This document shows positions 37,281 through 52,200 of a stretch of DNA of 64,000 nucleotides, in pieces. The translations under genes were made by a program, and so were the position numbers. Source of the stretch: Apostichopus japonicus (taxonomy: Eukaryota; Echinodermata; Holothuroidea; Aspidochirotida; Stichopodidae); the NCBI RefSeq assembly GCF_037975245.1, contig NC_092579.1, positions 2,597,001 to 2,661,000 on the forward strand, written 5' to 3'. Position 1 is the stretch's first letter; each line of letters begins with the position of its first letter. The notes beneath the pieces are model-generated. The model saw only the letters and a program-made list of their open reading frames with translations, was not told the origin of the DNA and did not search any database.

Positions 37281-40200
37281 ATGAGCTTTCGGAATCGCAA
37301 GGCCTTAAATGGGTGAGAAATTGTGCTTGTTGTGGAAATGGTGAACTGTCTCACTTTACCAAACCTTCTTAAATATTCATTGCACTGTGATTTGCCTCTG
37401 TTTATGTAATAATTGTTCACTAAGCGTTACTGTTACAAGAGATCAGTATTAATACAGTGTAAAGTTGGTGCAATCTTTGCTCTGAGTTTCTTTTGATCTT
37501 TCATATTACAGACTGTTATATAGACAAGCAGGTGGATGGGTGCCTGGGGGGGGGGGGGGGGAACTGCAGCAGGAATGAGAAATTAACATGGAATTATCGT
37601 TTTAGTTTTGAAAATAACATCTAACATTGCAATACTTGTGTTTACTCATTTTAGTTCCAACTTTCCAAGATATAATTTATGGCACATGTGAATAATCTTT
37701 GAAGACTTAAAAGTGTTTGCAATTCAGATAGACTGATTTCTTGATGTACAATGATCAAAGTTTTCATTTCTCCAGTAGAATTAGCTTGTCTTGGTTCCAA
37801 TGTTAATCAACAAGTTTTACTAAATTGTTGTTTGCTTTCTTTAATCTTGAAGGTCTACTGTTGGAGATGGCGATGACTTCTACAGTGCATTGGCAGCAGA
37901 AGCTGAAGATGATCAGGTTTGCATCTTCAAATCTTCATTAAGACATATGGGTTTTGATCTAGGGGTAGAGAAAATTCTCAGCATTATCATCAAGCAATCA
38001 GGCACAGGAATGTCTATATTAAATATTCAGATAAATTCAAATAATGATGGTTTCTCTATGATGTTTACTTGCATCCATTTGCAATCTTAAAATGAAATAT
38101 TATTGGGTAGGTCTGGTAAAGTTGATGATAAAACAAAACTACCTGCTTTAAAATTCATTCTGCTTACATTTTTGCTTTATTAAAAATCAGTTTGATTATT
38201 TTAAACTGAAGTGAAATTATATAATTTTTATTTTCCAGGGCTCAGATGTTTCAGATGCAGATGTAGCAGCTTTGACAAAAGCATTGTCTGTAAGTGCAGT
38301 TCTTAATTTTAATACTCAAAGTTTCTTGTTTTATCTCCCCTTTATGCTTTAAAAAGTCATGGAGATTTTACCAAGCTATAAGACAAAACACTTCTACAAG
38401 CCAACTATCTCAGGAATTTTGAACTTGAGCTTCATAACCCTGGTGAAGGTAAAATAAATAAGGAAATCAAGTGTTGAATACCTTCAGGAAATCTAGTCAT
38501 TTTTGAATATAGAATTGAGTCCTGATACTTCAGAATTGTCTGATACTTCAATATCTTTCATGTTTTGGGAAAATTGAATAAGTAGTCCACTCCACCTCTG
38601 AAAAATTGGTATGTGTTGTTTTAAAGTAATTACTTCGCTGTTACTAATAATACATCAGTCCTTGAAATTCTGTTTACTGGCTAAATAGCAGTGGGATTTT
38701 GCCGTTGCCTGCAGTAAAAAAAAAGAAGGTACTTGCCAGTGAAAAGTTAATAATGCCTCTGTATTAATTCAAGGAAAAGGCGAGTTGGGAAATTTGTTTT
38801 ATAGTCTGTTGATTTTTTATGCACTGACATTTTTAGCAAGTGGCTAAAATTGAAATTCTAGGCCTAAATGTATACCATCTGTTTATGTAATATCTCCAAA
38901 AATGGTTTTTGATTATCATGTTCATTGACATTTTTGCTTTTTTAAGGATATGGACGATATGGATGATGCTCTGTTTGCATCTTCGCTGAGAAACAGAAAG
39001 TCTTCTACCCTGAAATCTGAGAAACCTGAAGACACACAGAGAAAAGGCGAAAAGGGAAAGGAACTAATCGGAACAAGGACCCTAACACCTCCCTCGTTAT
39101 CGAACACAGCAGATAGTAAAAGAAGGACTTTCACTATCAAAGAAGGTTTGAAAAAAAAATAGCCAGCTTTGAATCCTCTTGTTAATGGCAAAGGAGGGTG
39201 TTGTGGATCGGGATATGTTGGAGGGGTGGGAGGAGGGGCAGAATACAAGATTAATTTTCTTAGATTTCTAGTACAAGTCTTTCCCACTGCCATTCCTCCA
39301 CTTCCCTTAATTCCCACCGTTACCTATATGGCCTTCCAAACAGCAAAAATACATAATAACCAATTACTCTGTGAAATGTGCAATAGATGGCTCACAAAAT
39401 GTGTTTGTTACTAGTCTTCAGACTGTGATTCCCTGCATTTAGCTTAAGTTCCAACATTATAAAAATAAGTGGTGGTTAAGTCTTTTATGTTTTTTCAAAG
39501 GGCTGTTTGTAGTTAAATTGAGGAATCAACTCCTAGCCCTTGATAGAATTAAGATAGTGTTAATATACCCCACTTTTTTTGTTTTTTTGTGCTTTTGTCT
39601 CTAATTTTGTCAAATGTCCACCTTGGACTTCACTTAATGTTCTTGTCTGGTGTGAATTCTATCTCAAGTTCACAAACAGTTTTGTAGCAATTGTTACTCA
39701 AAATTCTTCCTTTTTTTTTGTATTGACAGAATCACCTCCAGATAATGAAAGAAAATCAAGTCTGAAGAAACCAGCCAGCAAAAGTTTTGACTTTGGAGGT
39801 AACTTGACCCAAGTTGCATAATTCATAAGCCATCGCTTTGGTTTTGTGTTTTTTATTTCACACTTTGGAAGCAAACCATAGACAATGTTTTATGTTATAT
39901 TTGTAGCTATACAGCATGTGATTCTCCAAATTTGGTATCTGAGATTGGCAGACAGACAGATTATGTCAACATTTGAAATAAGGACACCCTTGCTACCGTT
40001 CAAAGCCATGTGAACACTTATGTCATGCAGCTGAACATATAAATTTAGCTCATGTCAGTCGATACTATTGATTAGTTGAAATATCATCTTACAATGGAAA
40101 AACTGCTTGAAATTTGGCACAATTGATATCTCAATATTATGCTTTTGGTACTCCTCAGTATTGGGAGGCAATACAAGGAGAAATGGAGAAAAGGAAGCAT

Positions 40201-43200
40201 GTGATGGTGTAAAGACACTCAAAAACAGACACACAAATACACATAGGGTACAAAATTCAATCATTTTGGATGAAAAAAGGCTACAGATCCTCTGCTAGGG
40301 TTTACATCTGTTTTTCATCCCTGTAGAATTTGATGAAGACGACCCTCTGGCTGGCCTCCTCTCCGATGAAGAGGAAGACCCAAAACCAGTCAAGAAACCA
40401 GCAGTGCAGCAGCCACCTTCTGCCCCATCAAAAGTGGAACGAAAATCTGGAGATGACAACATAGATTTTGATTTTTCACCGAGGGAGTCACCTGGGTCGC
40501 TTAGAAGGTCAACAAGCTTGAGCAGGAGAGGGCCAGACATGGGTAAAAACTATGTCAAGCTTTTGTCTTTAAGCGAAACTTGCACAATATAATATTTGCT
40601 TTTTATATAGCACTTTATACCAGCGATAGGTTTCAAAGCCCTTTACAGACATTAAATTACACCTGGTCAATGATAACCTGTCCCAGAGACAATCCCTCCA
40701 GTCGGCAGCAGTTATAAACTGCGCCCAATGACAAGTTACCTCACAGGTACCCATTTAAGCCCTGGGTGGAGAGAGGCAAGTGAGATAAAGCATCTTGCCC
40801 AAGGAAACAACGTAATGAACTAGGCAGGAATGGAACCAGCAATCCTTGGATCACAAGTCCAACGCCTTAGCCAATTGGCCACCACGCTCTCACAATATAT
40901 TGTTAAAGTCAGCTTTTTTGCAATTAACAGGCTGTGTAGCATTTCTTACTTTTCCTGCTTTTGCCTGCCTCCTTTCTTTCTTAAGTTTGGATTCAAATTG
41001 ACAGGCATTTGGATACCTTCGACATTGGAGTGTCGTTATTTGTCTTCAGAGAAATAGATACTGGTGCCTGTGTGGGAAAGGATAGACTTGTACAGCATTT
41101 TGTTATATCAGCTTTTTGCATTAGCAGTCTGCTCAGCAATCTTACTTTTCCCGTTTTGTCTTTCTTTTCAAAGTACTTACTTTTTCTTACTATTTGGCTT
41201 TTGCTTGGAACTACGTGATTTAAAAATGCATCAACTTGCTCTTGAAGTGTGTACACGTACGATTATGAAAGTTAACAATAATGGGAAGTTTTTTGTCATG
41301 GAATCACTACCTCAGTCATCAGTTAACATTCATATTAGTGTTGCTACGATAATCGTTTACAATATCGGTATCGGCCGATATTTGCAATATCGGCAGCATA
41401 TCGGTATCGGTAAAATTTTGCCTAATTGCCGGTAACAGCAAACCCATATTGAATTTTTTTTTCACAGCAGAGCTACTTCTTTATACTTGCAATGATTTGT
41501 TAATCTGCCCAATACGATGCATTTCTTTAGCGTCAATTAAACTCAGATTCATTTTCGATTAATATCCATGGAAACCTGACCCTTCGTAACCTCTAAAAAC
41601 ACGTCTAAGGCGCGCGAATATAACCAATTATCTTCGTGAACCTTGGCCTACACACAGCATTAATGCAGCATATATACACTGTACTAACCATTCATTTTCT
41701 CGAAGGCCTCCGTGAACTGCACAGTTCAGTACAGCTAGGATCGTGCATGCATGGGGCGCGCGAAGCGGTGACTGTCAGTCAAAATCTGAATATTCATTTT
41801 TAAAGTTGCTTGGTACATTATCTCTGAGAAAAGCAGAAGAGAAAATCCATGCAAACGACGTCATGTGCTGCGGCCCTGTGTTTATAGACAGTCAAACTTT
41901 ATTGTTACCCCAGTCTAAATGAAACGTTCCAACAGATTGTACTGACCAATCGCCATTCATCTTACGTTGAAGTAGACTACGTCACACAACAGTATTTCTA
42001 TAAGTCTGGGGCTCGACTTTTCCACTAACCATTGTGTACCTCTGTTTGAGGTGTGTTGAAAAATGTGAGCTGTCACGTGTCCCCAAATGGCGGGTTTTCC
42101 CAGGGGCTCGCTAATAAATTCACCTGTTATTCCAGGAATGTTCGCAATTGGTATTCCGTTGTAGAAGCCATGGTTAATACATTACATAGAGTGTTTAGAA
42201 GAAGGATGTTGTAACTATTCTTTGAACTTGTGTGGTAGGTAGTTTCACGGTTGAATACCATCGATGCTTCACGTAGTAGTCTTGCTGAATGTTCCAGTTT
42301 GATATTTGAAACGTAGCCTGCAACTGTCATTTTTAATTTATTATAACTTTTACATTGTGATCGACAGTTTGTAACCTAATTAAGATGCAATTTTGCAAGC
42401 ATACGTTAACGCTGTAGCTACTTGTAAGTCTTTACGATGTTAAGGCTCACATTTACTGCGTCCATTTTATTATCGTGTGCAGCGCTGCAGTGAAAAAGAT
42501 TCCGGGTGGATTTCAATTACCATTCTCTTTTTCAAAACCAGGAAAAAAGTCATTCTTTTCAACTTAGGACAAAAGGAAAACAAAACACCATATTTGATGT
42601 TTACTTGAAGATTTATTTGTGAATGTATGCATGACTAAAAGTACGATTTTGCCTTTATTTTGTCTGTTACAAAATATCGGTATCGTATCGGTATCGGACC
42701 GATATTGGGATGATAGCATCGGATATCGGCCAAAACCGATATTGGTGATATTGGCGCAACACTAATTCATATGTTGCGAAGTATATGTCTGTTGTGGTTT
42801 AGTTTGAACTAATTGTTTCGACTAATGTATCGCTAATATTTGGTAAAATTGCAAGAAGTTGCAGACAACTGCCTTAAAGTTACCAAACAAGTTATTGGCT
42901 GACTTGAAGTTGTAGATCAGAATCTCAAATTACATTGTCTGGCTAACATTTGCTGTCTGCCCAACAGTTTTTCATATGAATTATTCAAGCTATTGCAAAA
43001 CCAGATCCAAAATTAGTTAAGACAAATAATAAGAAATGGAAAATTACTTCCAATATTCGCTGCAAGTTGTTTGGTCCTACTTTTAATATGTAACTGATGT
43101 AATCACCCAGGACAGTATATCCCACATCTTTCTCCATTTTTAACAATTTTATTATTTCCAACAAATTTTATTATTGAACCCCCAAAAAAACAACGAATGA

Positions 43201-46200
43201 TTTGGCCTCGATAACGATAAATTTTCAACATGAGGTACACCTCATGAGATAATATAATATAATAAATAAGTTGTTAATATAGCGCCAAATATCAAAAGGC
43301 CTCTAGGCGCTTTACAAAACCTAAAACAAATAGAAACAAAAAAGACAGAGAAATCAAAGGAATAAAAAGTCTAGAAAACACATAAACGAAAATTAAACAA
43401 TATGTAAAATTCAAACACAAAAATCTTAAAACACGAGAAGACTATAAAACAGACCAAAACCTATGAAAAAACAAACAAAGGATAAGCACATAAAATAGAG
43501 TTATACAAAAGTAACAGTCTAGATAAAACCACAAGTATATAAAAGTTTCAAAATCTCATATTGAAACTAAAAAGATGAAAACTAAAAAGATGCTTTTGTT
43601 TCCTGTATTTCTTTGATACCTTCATTAGATATGGAAGAACCAGAGCCATCTACCCGGGCTAAGTCTGCTCCTCCTCCAAAGAGAAGTGAACCTCTCAAGA
43701 AAAGTGATGATGTTGATTTTGATGATGATGATATTCTGGATACAATGGGGTTTGATGATAGCCCTCCTCAGAAAAGTAAGCATTTGTGTTTTTTAAAAGA
43801 AAAGGAGAGGAGGTTGAATTCTGCAATCTACATTCATTCGTCTTAAATTTCTGTCTTCAAAACTTAAGAAATTTAAGTACCATTTTCATCGCTATTATTA
43901 CAGCTACAAATCTTGGTATCCAAACCAAATTTTCGATAGTTTATAAAGTTATTATGAAAACAAAATGATAGACACCAATTAGAAATTTAAAAGTTCTAGG
44001 TGCTTTCATGTCCCTACTACCCCCCCCCTCCCCAAACCTACTTCCCATCAAACGAAATAGAGGTTTTCAAGCATTAACATACGACATACAATAAAACCTT
44101 TTCCAGAACAACCTGGTCAAAGAGTTCAGAAAAATTTTGTTTTAAAAAGTTTACTGCTGTGACTTGCTACCGTGCCTCTTAACAATAGTGACCCATTTTG
44201 AAACATTCCGTTAAAAATGTACACACAATTTTGAAATGTTCTTTTGTTAGATTTCCAAACATAATATGATTGTCTTCCTTACCTTGTAGAAAGATCATCA
44301 GAACCAAGGATTGAAGATGATGAGATCAGAGCGGCCAAATCAAAAGTTGCTGATTTATTTGGCCAGAAATCAAAGTCATCGCTACAAGAGAAAGAGAAAC
44401 CGCCAGCTGGTCGCACCAAAGACTTTGTCTTGGATCCAAAGTACAAGAAACATGAGCGAGGTAAATATCTATATCTTTATTTAAATGAGTTAATTCCTAA
44501 TTAATATACAAGTTGTGTTTGATTTACACTCCATTAGCACACAGTAATTTATCTGATATTGCTCAAAAAACTAATACATGGCTAAAGAAAAGCAAAGATA
44601 TATTTCTTAAATTTTGTTAGTATTGGATTTTACTGTATATGTGGGAACTACAATTCATAAACACTCAAAACTTTCGTGAAAAATAATGTTATTTCGTGCA
44701 TTTAGTAATGAACCAATAATCCGTCGAAATATGACTGTTGTCCGAAATCCTGCCAAATATCAGAACAGTATTGGTAACAGTGAAATTGATGCAAGATGCA
44801 AAATGATGGGAAAATTGGAGATTAAATTAATACTTTCTGTCAGAGTTTTAGTAAACCGCTAGTCGTTTTTCCTTAACCTCCTTAACAAAATTTATGATGA
44901 GCATGCATGCCTTTAAATTTTGTCTGGTTGTTGTTGGTTTTAGCATAGAAAAGAAATTATTTGTACTTTTAACTTTTCCAGCAAAACCGCAGAAAGATCT
45001 TGATGAAGAGGACTTCTCATTTGGTTCGTACACCCCATCAGCTGTGAATACTCTGAAAAGACCAGACTCTGCCCCCCCTGGGAGGCGATCAGTAAGGTAC
45101 ATATAAAAGCATAGCATACGTCAGGTGTAGTTAAATTTCCTGTATGATCGCGTAGAGTTATTGAGCTGTACACTATATACATATCAGCTTTTAGGAAGGG
45201 GTGATTCCTGAAGGGAAATTAACGTTTGATTTTGATGTTTCAGAAATTGACATGCACTCTTCCAATTGCACCCCAAATGAAGCTAATTTTGTAGCATTCC
45301 GCTATGCTATAGTGGACAACATTATTCCCTGGAATAACACCTTGCTTTTCTGATACATACAGTGTGTGATACTTATTCATGTTTAATACAAATCTCCATA
45401 ATTGTGCACTCAAAGGTTTGCTGATGAGGAGGAAGACTTATTTGGCGGTACTTCAACCTTGGACAGGCCTGCTCGCGGAGCAGGCAGGCCCAGGTCAAAC
45501 TCCCAAGCTGTTGGTGCATCGAACGGTGTCAAAGGTCAAACAGTGGAAGATGATGACGGCGATTGGTTGTCCCTTGCCGTCGGCAAGAAGAAGGATCCAA
45601 ACCAGTCGCAGAAAATGGATGAAGTAATTCCTAAACAGGACGATGCTCCGAAGAAAGATGTCAGTCAGGAAAAGAAAGACAAGTTGGTGACCTCCAAAGA
45701 TGGAGTTGAAGATGCTGCCAGAGATGACAGAAGAGAGGAAATACCTCAGGAGAATGAGAATCCTAGAGCAGCATCAGCTGGTGACTATCTCGGCCTGGGA
45801 GAGGACATTGATCTTGATTCTCTGCTATCGTGAGTGCTTTTAATAATAAGTAATATATATATAGGGCATAATTAGCAAAGCTGCTCAAAGCGCTTTACAA
45901 ATGTAAAACCTAAAAATAAATAGTAACAAAAACCAAAATATTCAATATATAGAACCAATAAGGCAAAAAATGTAAAAGCAACGATATAAAAAACACCAGT
46001 ACTAACGATAGTAAAAAAAAAATTAAAAATTAAATTAAAAAAAGCCCAATACTAAACGATAATAAATAGAACCCTAAACGTAGTAAACAAAAAAAAATTT
46101 TAAAAATATATAAAAAAAATAAAAAATAAAATAAATAAATATCCGATACAAAGAGGAATATCTAGACCGATTGAAAGGAGTTCTGAGTTGTTTCTTAGTA

Positions 46201-49200
46201 CTTATATCTGCATACTGTAAAGCACTGTTACTTGTTGGTATTTGAGGAGACACATTCATCTACAAGCTATGATGAATCTTTTATGAGATAGTACTTAGTA
46301 TTTTACATGATTTCCACTGGAGATGGGAAAATTTAATTATTGTTAAAGATTTTGACTTTTAAATACTTTGTATATATTTCATCAAGTTTGATATGTGTAA
46401 ATGAGTAGAATCGATGTACCAATGGTAATATTGGCTGCAGTTTGAAGACATCTGTACCCTCCAATATATCCAAGCTGTCTGAAGTAATGTTAGTGGTATG
46501 TAATTCAAGAATATTGAAGGGAAAATTAAGTAAAGTGATGACTGAGTTAATACCAAGGAAGAGTAAACATCTGGTGCTGTCTTCTTTAAATCCCTTAAAT
46601 TTCATTCCATATACACTTCAATTTATATAACTAATTTATTTACCCAGCTCTCATTTATGTTTTTTTGCCGTTTATAGTGGAGAAAACCCTGATCAATGAT
46701 TATCAAATAAGATAAGGTTAAGCTGATTCTTTAGACATTTAGTTATGTATTACATTCACACATACAGAGTTCTCATATTATGATATGATCATATATGATA
46801 TTATCATATTATGATACTATTATTATGATATTATGACAAATTATGATATTATATATCATATCATATTATGATATGATATAATCATATTATGATAACAATA
46901 TTATCCAATCAAATATTTGAATGCATTTATTCTTGTTATTTTACTCAACATTAATTACCTCATTTAATTATCACCCACTCACTCCATGATTTTTCCTGTT
47001 TTGACAGGTCCAAGCCAGCATCACGATTAGGTCATTCTAGAAGAAGAGATACAAGGTATGTCAGATTTCACATGAACAGTGTCCACACTATTGATTATAA
47101 TCATGGAGGTGGTTAGATACCATCTTTAAATAGCAACAGGATTAGCCAACTGAGTTCAGCTACAAATTTATCTGATTGTATTGAACAAAATCACCAATAA
47201 CCAAACCAAAAAATCAGAAGAAATTGATATCCAGCCTGTTGAGACAAAACATCTTATAGTAATTCCCATATGAACAAAAAGAAAGACTAGGTAAATGTAT
47301 GAAAAGCTAACATAGTCTGATGCTTTAGTCCTTATCAAGTTTTCCTCAGAGACGGACTGAATAGTTATGAGATATTTTACACTTGCATTCAAGTGTCAAT
47401 AAAACTTGTAAGAAATTAAGATTATTGTTAACATTGTTTCACACTGTGACTAAATATTAGTAAGGAATAATTTAGTGTACAAGTTTTGCATAGCAGTGTT
47501 TCTTGTCTCTTATAAAATACTATGGTTCTGTGTACAATTACTGCTATGCATCTTAAACACCTGTATAGAAAGTTGCCCATTTTTCGTAGTATTTTGCGTT
47601 GCTATGGCCGAAGAATTTGTCGATGCTATAGCGGATAAATTTTTCACCGAGTAGCCTACAGTATATGAATTATGCAGTCCCTGCATTGCACTATGGTAAA
47701 CTTGCACATATGAACTGCTTTTTCTTTTCTTGATAAAACAATTGTTTCAAGTTTAAGTTTCAAGTTTATTTTGTACCATCATCATTCATTTATATTTCAT
47801 AACATGATTATTATTAAATTAATAAGCTTTTCGAGTCTGACCCCTAACAATAAAGAAAGGAAAACAAATAAAGAAAACAATTAGCAATGTGCTAATTACA
47901 AAAGAATAACAGCAACATTTAAGATTGGTCTAAATATGCATATAATTATATGTAATAAGGGTGTTGTAAGGGTGGACACCAAGGTGGGGGGGGGGGGGGA
48001 TGGCAGGGCAACATGAAATCATTGCAGGGTTTATGTATTACTCTTTTTAAATACCTATTCTGTAGAAGTTTTCATGTTTACTTAGAATAGTTTACAACTT
48101 TCTCATTTTCAACTATCCTTTAGATTTTTAATTTATTTTATATTATATTTTTATTTATTAATGGAAATAGCAATTTTGAGTAACAAATGAAAAATTAACA
48201 AGACAGTAGACTACAGTAGTGATGAAGGTGATTTGAGTTTTACAGTCAAGGTTTGATGGTTTATCTGAAAATTGAACATAGACACAATAAATAATAATAC
48301 CCTGGAGAGGCTGGTAAGTCTAAGAAGATTGAAATAGATTCGAGAACAAATTCATTTATTTATGCTTATATATTCTTTGCTACTGTGTCAGCATCATCAA
48401 ATATTCTGGTTTCAACCTTACATTAGGTCATCATTTCCATGGGATGATGGTGAAATGGATACTACAGCTGGTTTGGGAAGCACCATGGATTCAAAATTAT
48501 TCGGTAAGATCACAATTGTGGTATTAAACAGCTTTCCTCTGAATGCTGCAACTCTTGTTCAGCTTGTTGAAAGCTTTGTAGCTGTTAACAAGTATATTAG
48601 ACTTAACAAGCATATTAGATGCAAACCTACAGTGTGATTGGGGGGCGTTGTGGTTAAGGCAGTGGACTGGTGATCTAAGGATTACAGGTTCGAGCCCTGG
48701 CCAGATCATTGCGTTGTGTCCTTGGGCAAGGCACTGTATCTCCATCGCCTCTCTTCACCCAGGTGTATAAATGGGGACTTTCGAGGTAACTTGTAAATAT
48801 AGTTGCAAGCGCCGGTTTGTGGCTGCACACTATGGGAAGTCCCCCGGGGGACACGTGGTTGTGGTGCCCCAGGAGAGATTGATTGAATTGCACACACTTT
48901 GGTGTGTAGGTGTGACAAGTTACCAATGACCAAGGCTAAGTTGTCAAAGCGCTTCGATCTTGATGTAGCAGCGCTATATAAGTGTCTAATATGTATGTAT
49001 TATGTGGTTACACATCTCCACCAGTGACTAAGATTCTTGTAACAACATTTGTACTTACTCACAAATGAACACCTTCAGTAAAGTGTCAACCTACAACATA
49101 CAACCTACTACTAAAAACACATTGCATAAGTCACTGGCAGATCACTAAAATGAGATGTTTTCATATCAGTCTTCAGACACTCCAATAGGAATGTTTTTGC

Positions 49201-52200
49201 CAGAATTTCACTACAAGACATGCACTGGTTCCTTTGCAAATATAACCAAACAGAGAGAAATATAGTAATGTTATGACTTGGACTGTATCATGAACTATCT
49301 ATGAAAGACTTAAAAGTTATTGTTACATGTCTTCAGTAATGTTGCAACTGTAACATCAAATGAGCATTGGAATGTATTATATCATAAAATATAGCCCCCC
49401 CCCCAAAAAAAAAAAAATTGATGATCAAAAATGTCTTTTTTTGAATTGTAGGTGATACGATGTCAGCAGAGGAGGATGGACATGAGGACACCCAGAGCTC
49501 AGGTCTGATATCTCGTCAAGTAGCAGAACTGGCTAAGTTAGAAGAAGAAGAAGAAGCTAGGAAACGGACTACTGCAAACCCTCCATCTACTCAATGGAAG
49601 GACCAACCTCTGCTCTCAGGAGAGACGCAACAAGATGATAAAGATGAAGACAGACCATCATTATCATCTCTTCCTCATCCATCTGGAGGAGGAGGACAGC
49701 CAACAACAAACATGGATCCCCCAACCTCCACAAATCCCAGGCCAGCTATAAAATCAGAGTCTCCGATGGGGACCGCAGACCCTCAGCGAGGCAGGCCACT
49801 CTCAAGTACAGGGCCTATGCCAGCATCGACTGAGCAACCTGCAGACGGTGACATCAATAACATACCTAACTCTACACTTCCAATGAGAAGAAACCAATCA
49901 GGTTTGTCGTATGTCATTTTCCAGGGATAATCAATTCCGTTTCTTGCTGGATCATCACTGGTCTGGTTTTTGTGGGGAGATAAATAATAAAAAAATTAAA
50001 TATTTTTTAATAAAGAATTTTTTCTTTGCAGAGCTGCCATTTAACAAGTTTATTTGCAGTTGAGTATAAATTACCAGTAATACTGATATTTGTGTTTGAC
50101 ATATGTTTCATGGCTACATTATCTCTTCCTTGTTGCACGAAAGCAACTCCAGGTGTTCGTAAGGAACCGCAGTGGAGGCAAGAACTCAGGATGAGGCAGG
50201 AGCAGATGCAAGGAGGAGGGCAATCATCTTCTTCCTCTCATCACCCAGAGGCAGAGTCATCATCTGTACCGACTTCACAACCAGTTGTTATCAGTATGTA
50301 CTGCTATTGTTTTGTGAACCTTGTCCTGTAGCAGGGATGGGTAAAGATGTTTGTCATCTTGGGAATATGAAGTTAATACCAGATATAAATAATTTTTACT
50401 TCCTAGATATGTATGTTGAAGGTGAATCATTCTGAATTACTATATGTTTAAGAGATATCAGGGAAGAATACGTATAGTGCATACCAGAACAATGCTCAGC
50501 GTCATAGGTAAACTTTCTTGCTTGTCGTTGGTGGCTTCAAGTGATCTACAATGTAGAACAAGATGCTATGGCTGGAATAGCCTGGCTTGGGTTGGGACAC
50601 CATGTCACACCATACTGACTGCATCAAAGGCCAGATTGCAGGGATCAAAGAAAAGGATCATTTATTGGTCAAAATGTACCATCCAACCTATAATTTCCTA
50701 CTTAAAGTGCAAGTTCAAAGTAATAACCCCCACTTTGATTTTGCTGTAATGTTCCCCTAATACCCTCCCCCCCCCAACATTGCCACCAATCCTATCCTAT
50801 CAACAAGTCATTGTTGGTTGTTGCATCTACCATCCTTCAGGTTTAGAAACCTGTTGCTATATCAAAATTAAAACCTTTTCTTGTACCACCAGGTAATTCA
50901 GATGCTCCATCTGAAATACCCCAAGAACCTCCAAGCATCCCTACATCCTCCTTCTCCTCCTCTGTGCATGGAGGTGAACAGTTGGTGCAGCCGTCTGTGA
51001 ACCTCTGGCAGGAGCAGATGAAACAGCAGCAGCAACAAGCCCAAGACTTTGAACAAGCAATTCGAGAACAAAAGGTATCTCTCTCATTACCTGTCATCAT
51101 CAAACTTGTTTAATTGAAGAAATACATTACTCTGTATACTTGAAGAAAAAACATATGTTGGATTTGATTATGATGCCTTTCAACCATCAGTGAATTGATT
51201 TTGATGCCTTGAACCATACTTGAGTTGATTGTGATGCCTCTCAACCATGGTTGAGTTGATTATGATGCCTTTCAACCATCAGTGAATTGATTTTGATGCC
51301 TTCAACCATACTTGAGTTGATTGTGATGCCTCTCAACCAACCTTGAGTTAATTGTGATGCCTCTCAACCAACCTTGAGTTGATTGTGATGCCTTTCAACC
51401 AACCTTGAGTTGATTGTGATGCCTTTCAACCAACCTTGAGTTGATTGTGATGCCTTCAGCTGTTGTTAAGTTGATTGCAATGCCTTTCAATCATCGTTGA
51501 TTTGATTGCAATGCCCTTTAAAAGTATCTTCAACATTCTTAGCAAATGAAGATTTGTATGATGAGCATCATAAAATGTCATACTTTTCTCGTCAAACACT
51601 CAAGATGAAAGCTTGTTGTATTTGCAGTGTTCTATAAACTGAATATTTCCAGACGTATGCATGTCATTGTCTCTGAGTCTGATTTAACATGGTACAGCAG
51701 CTCGGTGTGTTTGTAAAGAAACATCACACAAAGGAAATACTTCACTGATGCACGTAATACATTGGTAGCTTGTCACTTAGTGAAAAAGCCTAATCCTACA
51801 ACTATACATAGAAGAGATATATCACCTAGCCTGCTTTGAATGTTACAAGCTTCGGCAGATGTTGTTGTCATTAACTGGTCAGTTTAATCACTAGCAAAGT
51901 GCACCTTGTAGCAGTAATGCATGGAACATATCAACAGAATTCAGTGAGTAAATGGATGTCAGTGCAACACGATTGCATGTTGTTAGAGTAAGCCTAGGTG
52001 CTTTAAAGGGCTCTGCTTAATTTTAAGAACAATTTTTTTTCTTTTATGATCAAGTCTCGTCTGAAAGCTCAGCAAGAGGAACAGCTGAGACAAATGCAGA
52101 AGATGCAACAAGAGGCCATGCAGCAACAACTACAGATGCAACAACAAATGATGCAAACACAGGTAAGTTGAGGGAAGGGTAGAGAAAGGGGTGAGTCTAC

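Noticed and set aside
45091-45096. Donor at cgatca|gtaagg for FBF1 exon 9
   Set aside because: It would make the next exon read GTT TGC TGA. The donor gtaag|gtacat keeps VRFADEEED in frame.
48651-48697. A and B box considered as a tRNA gene
   Set aside because: The sequence continues into a SINE body shared with 40592-40890 and lacks a complete cloverleaf.
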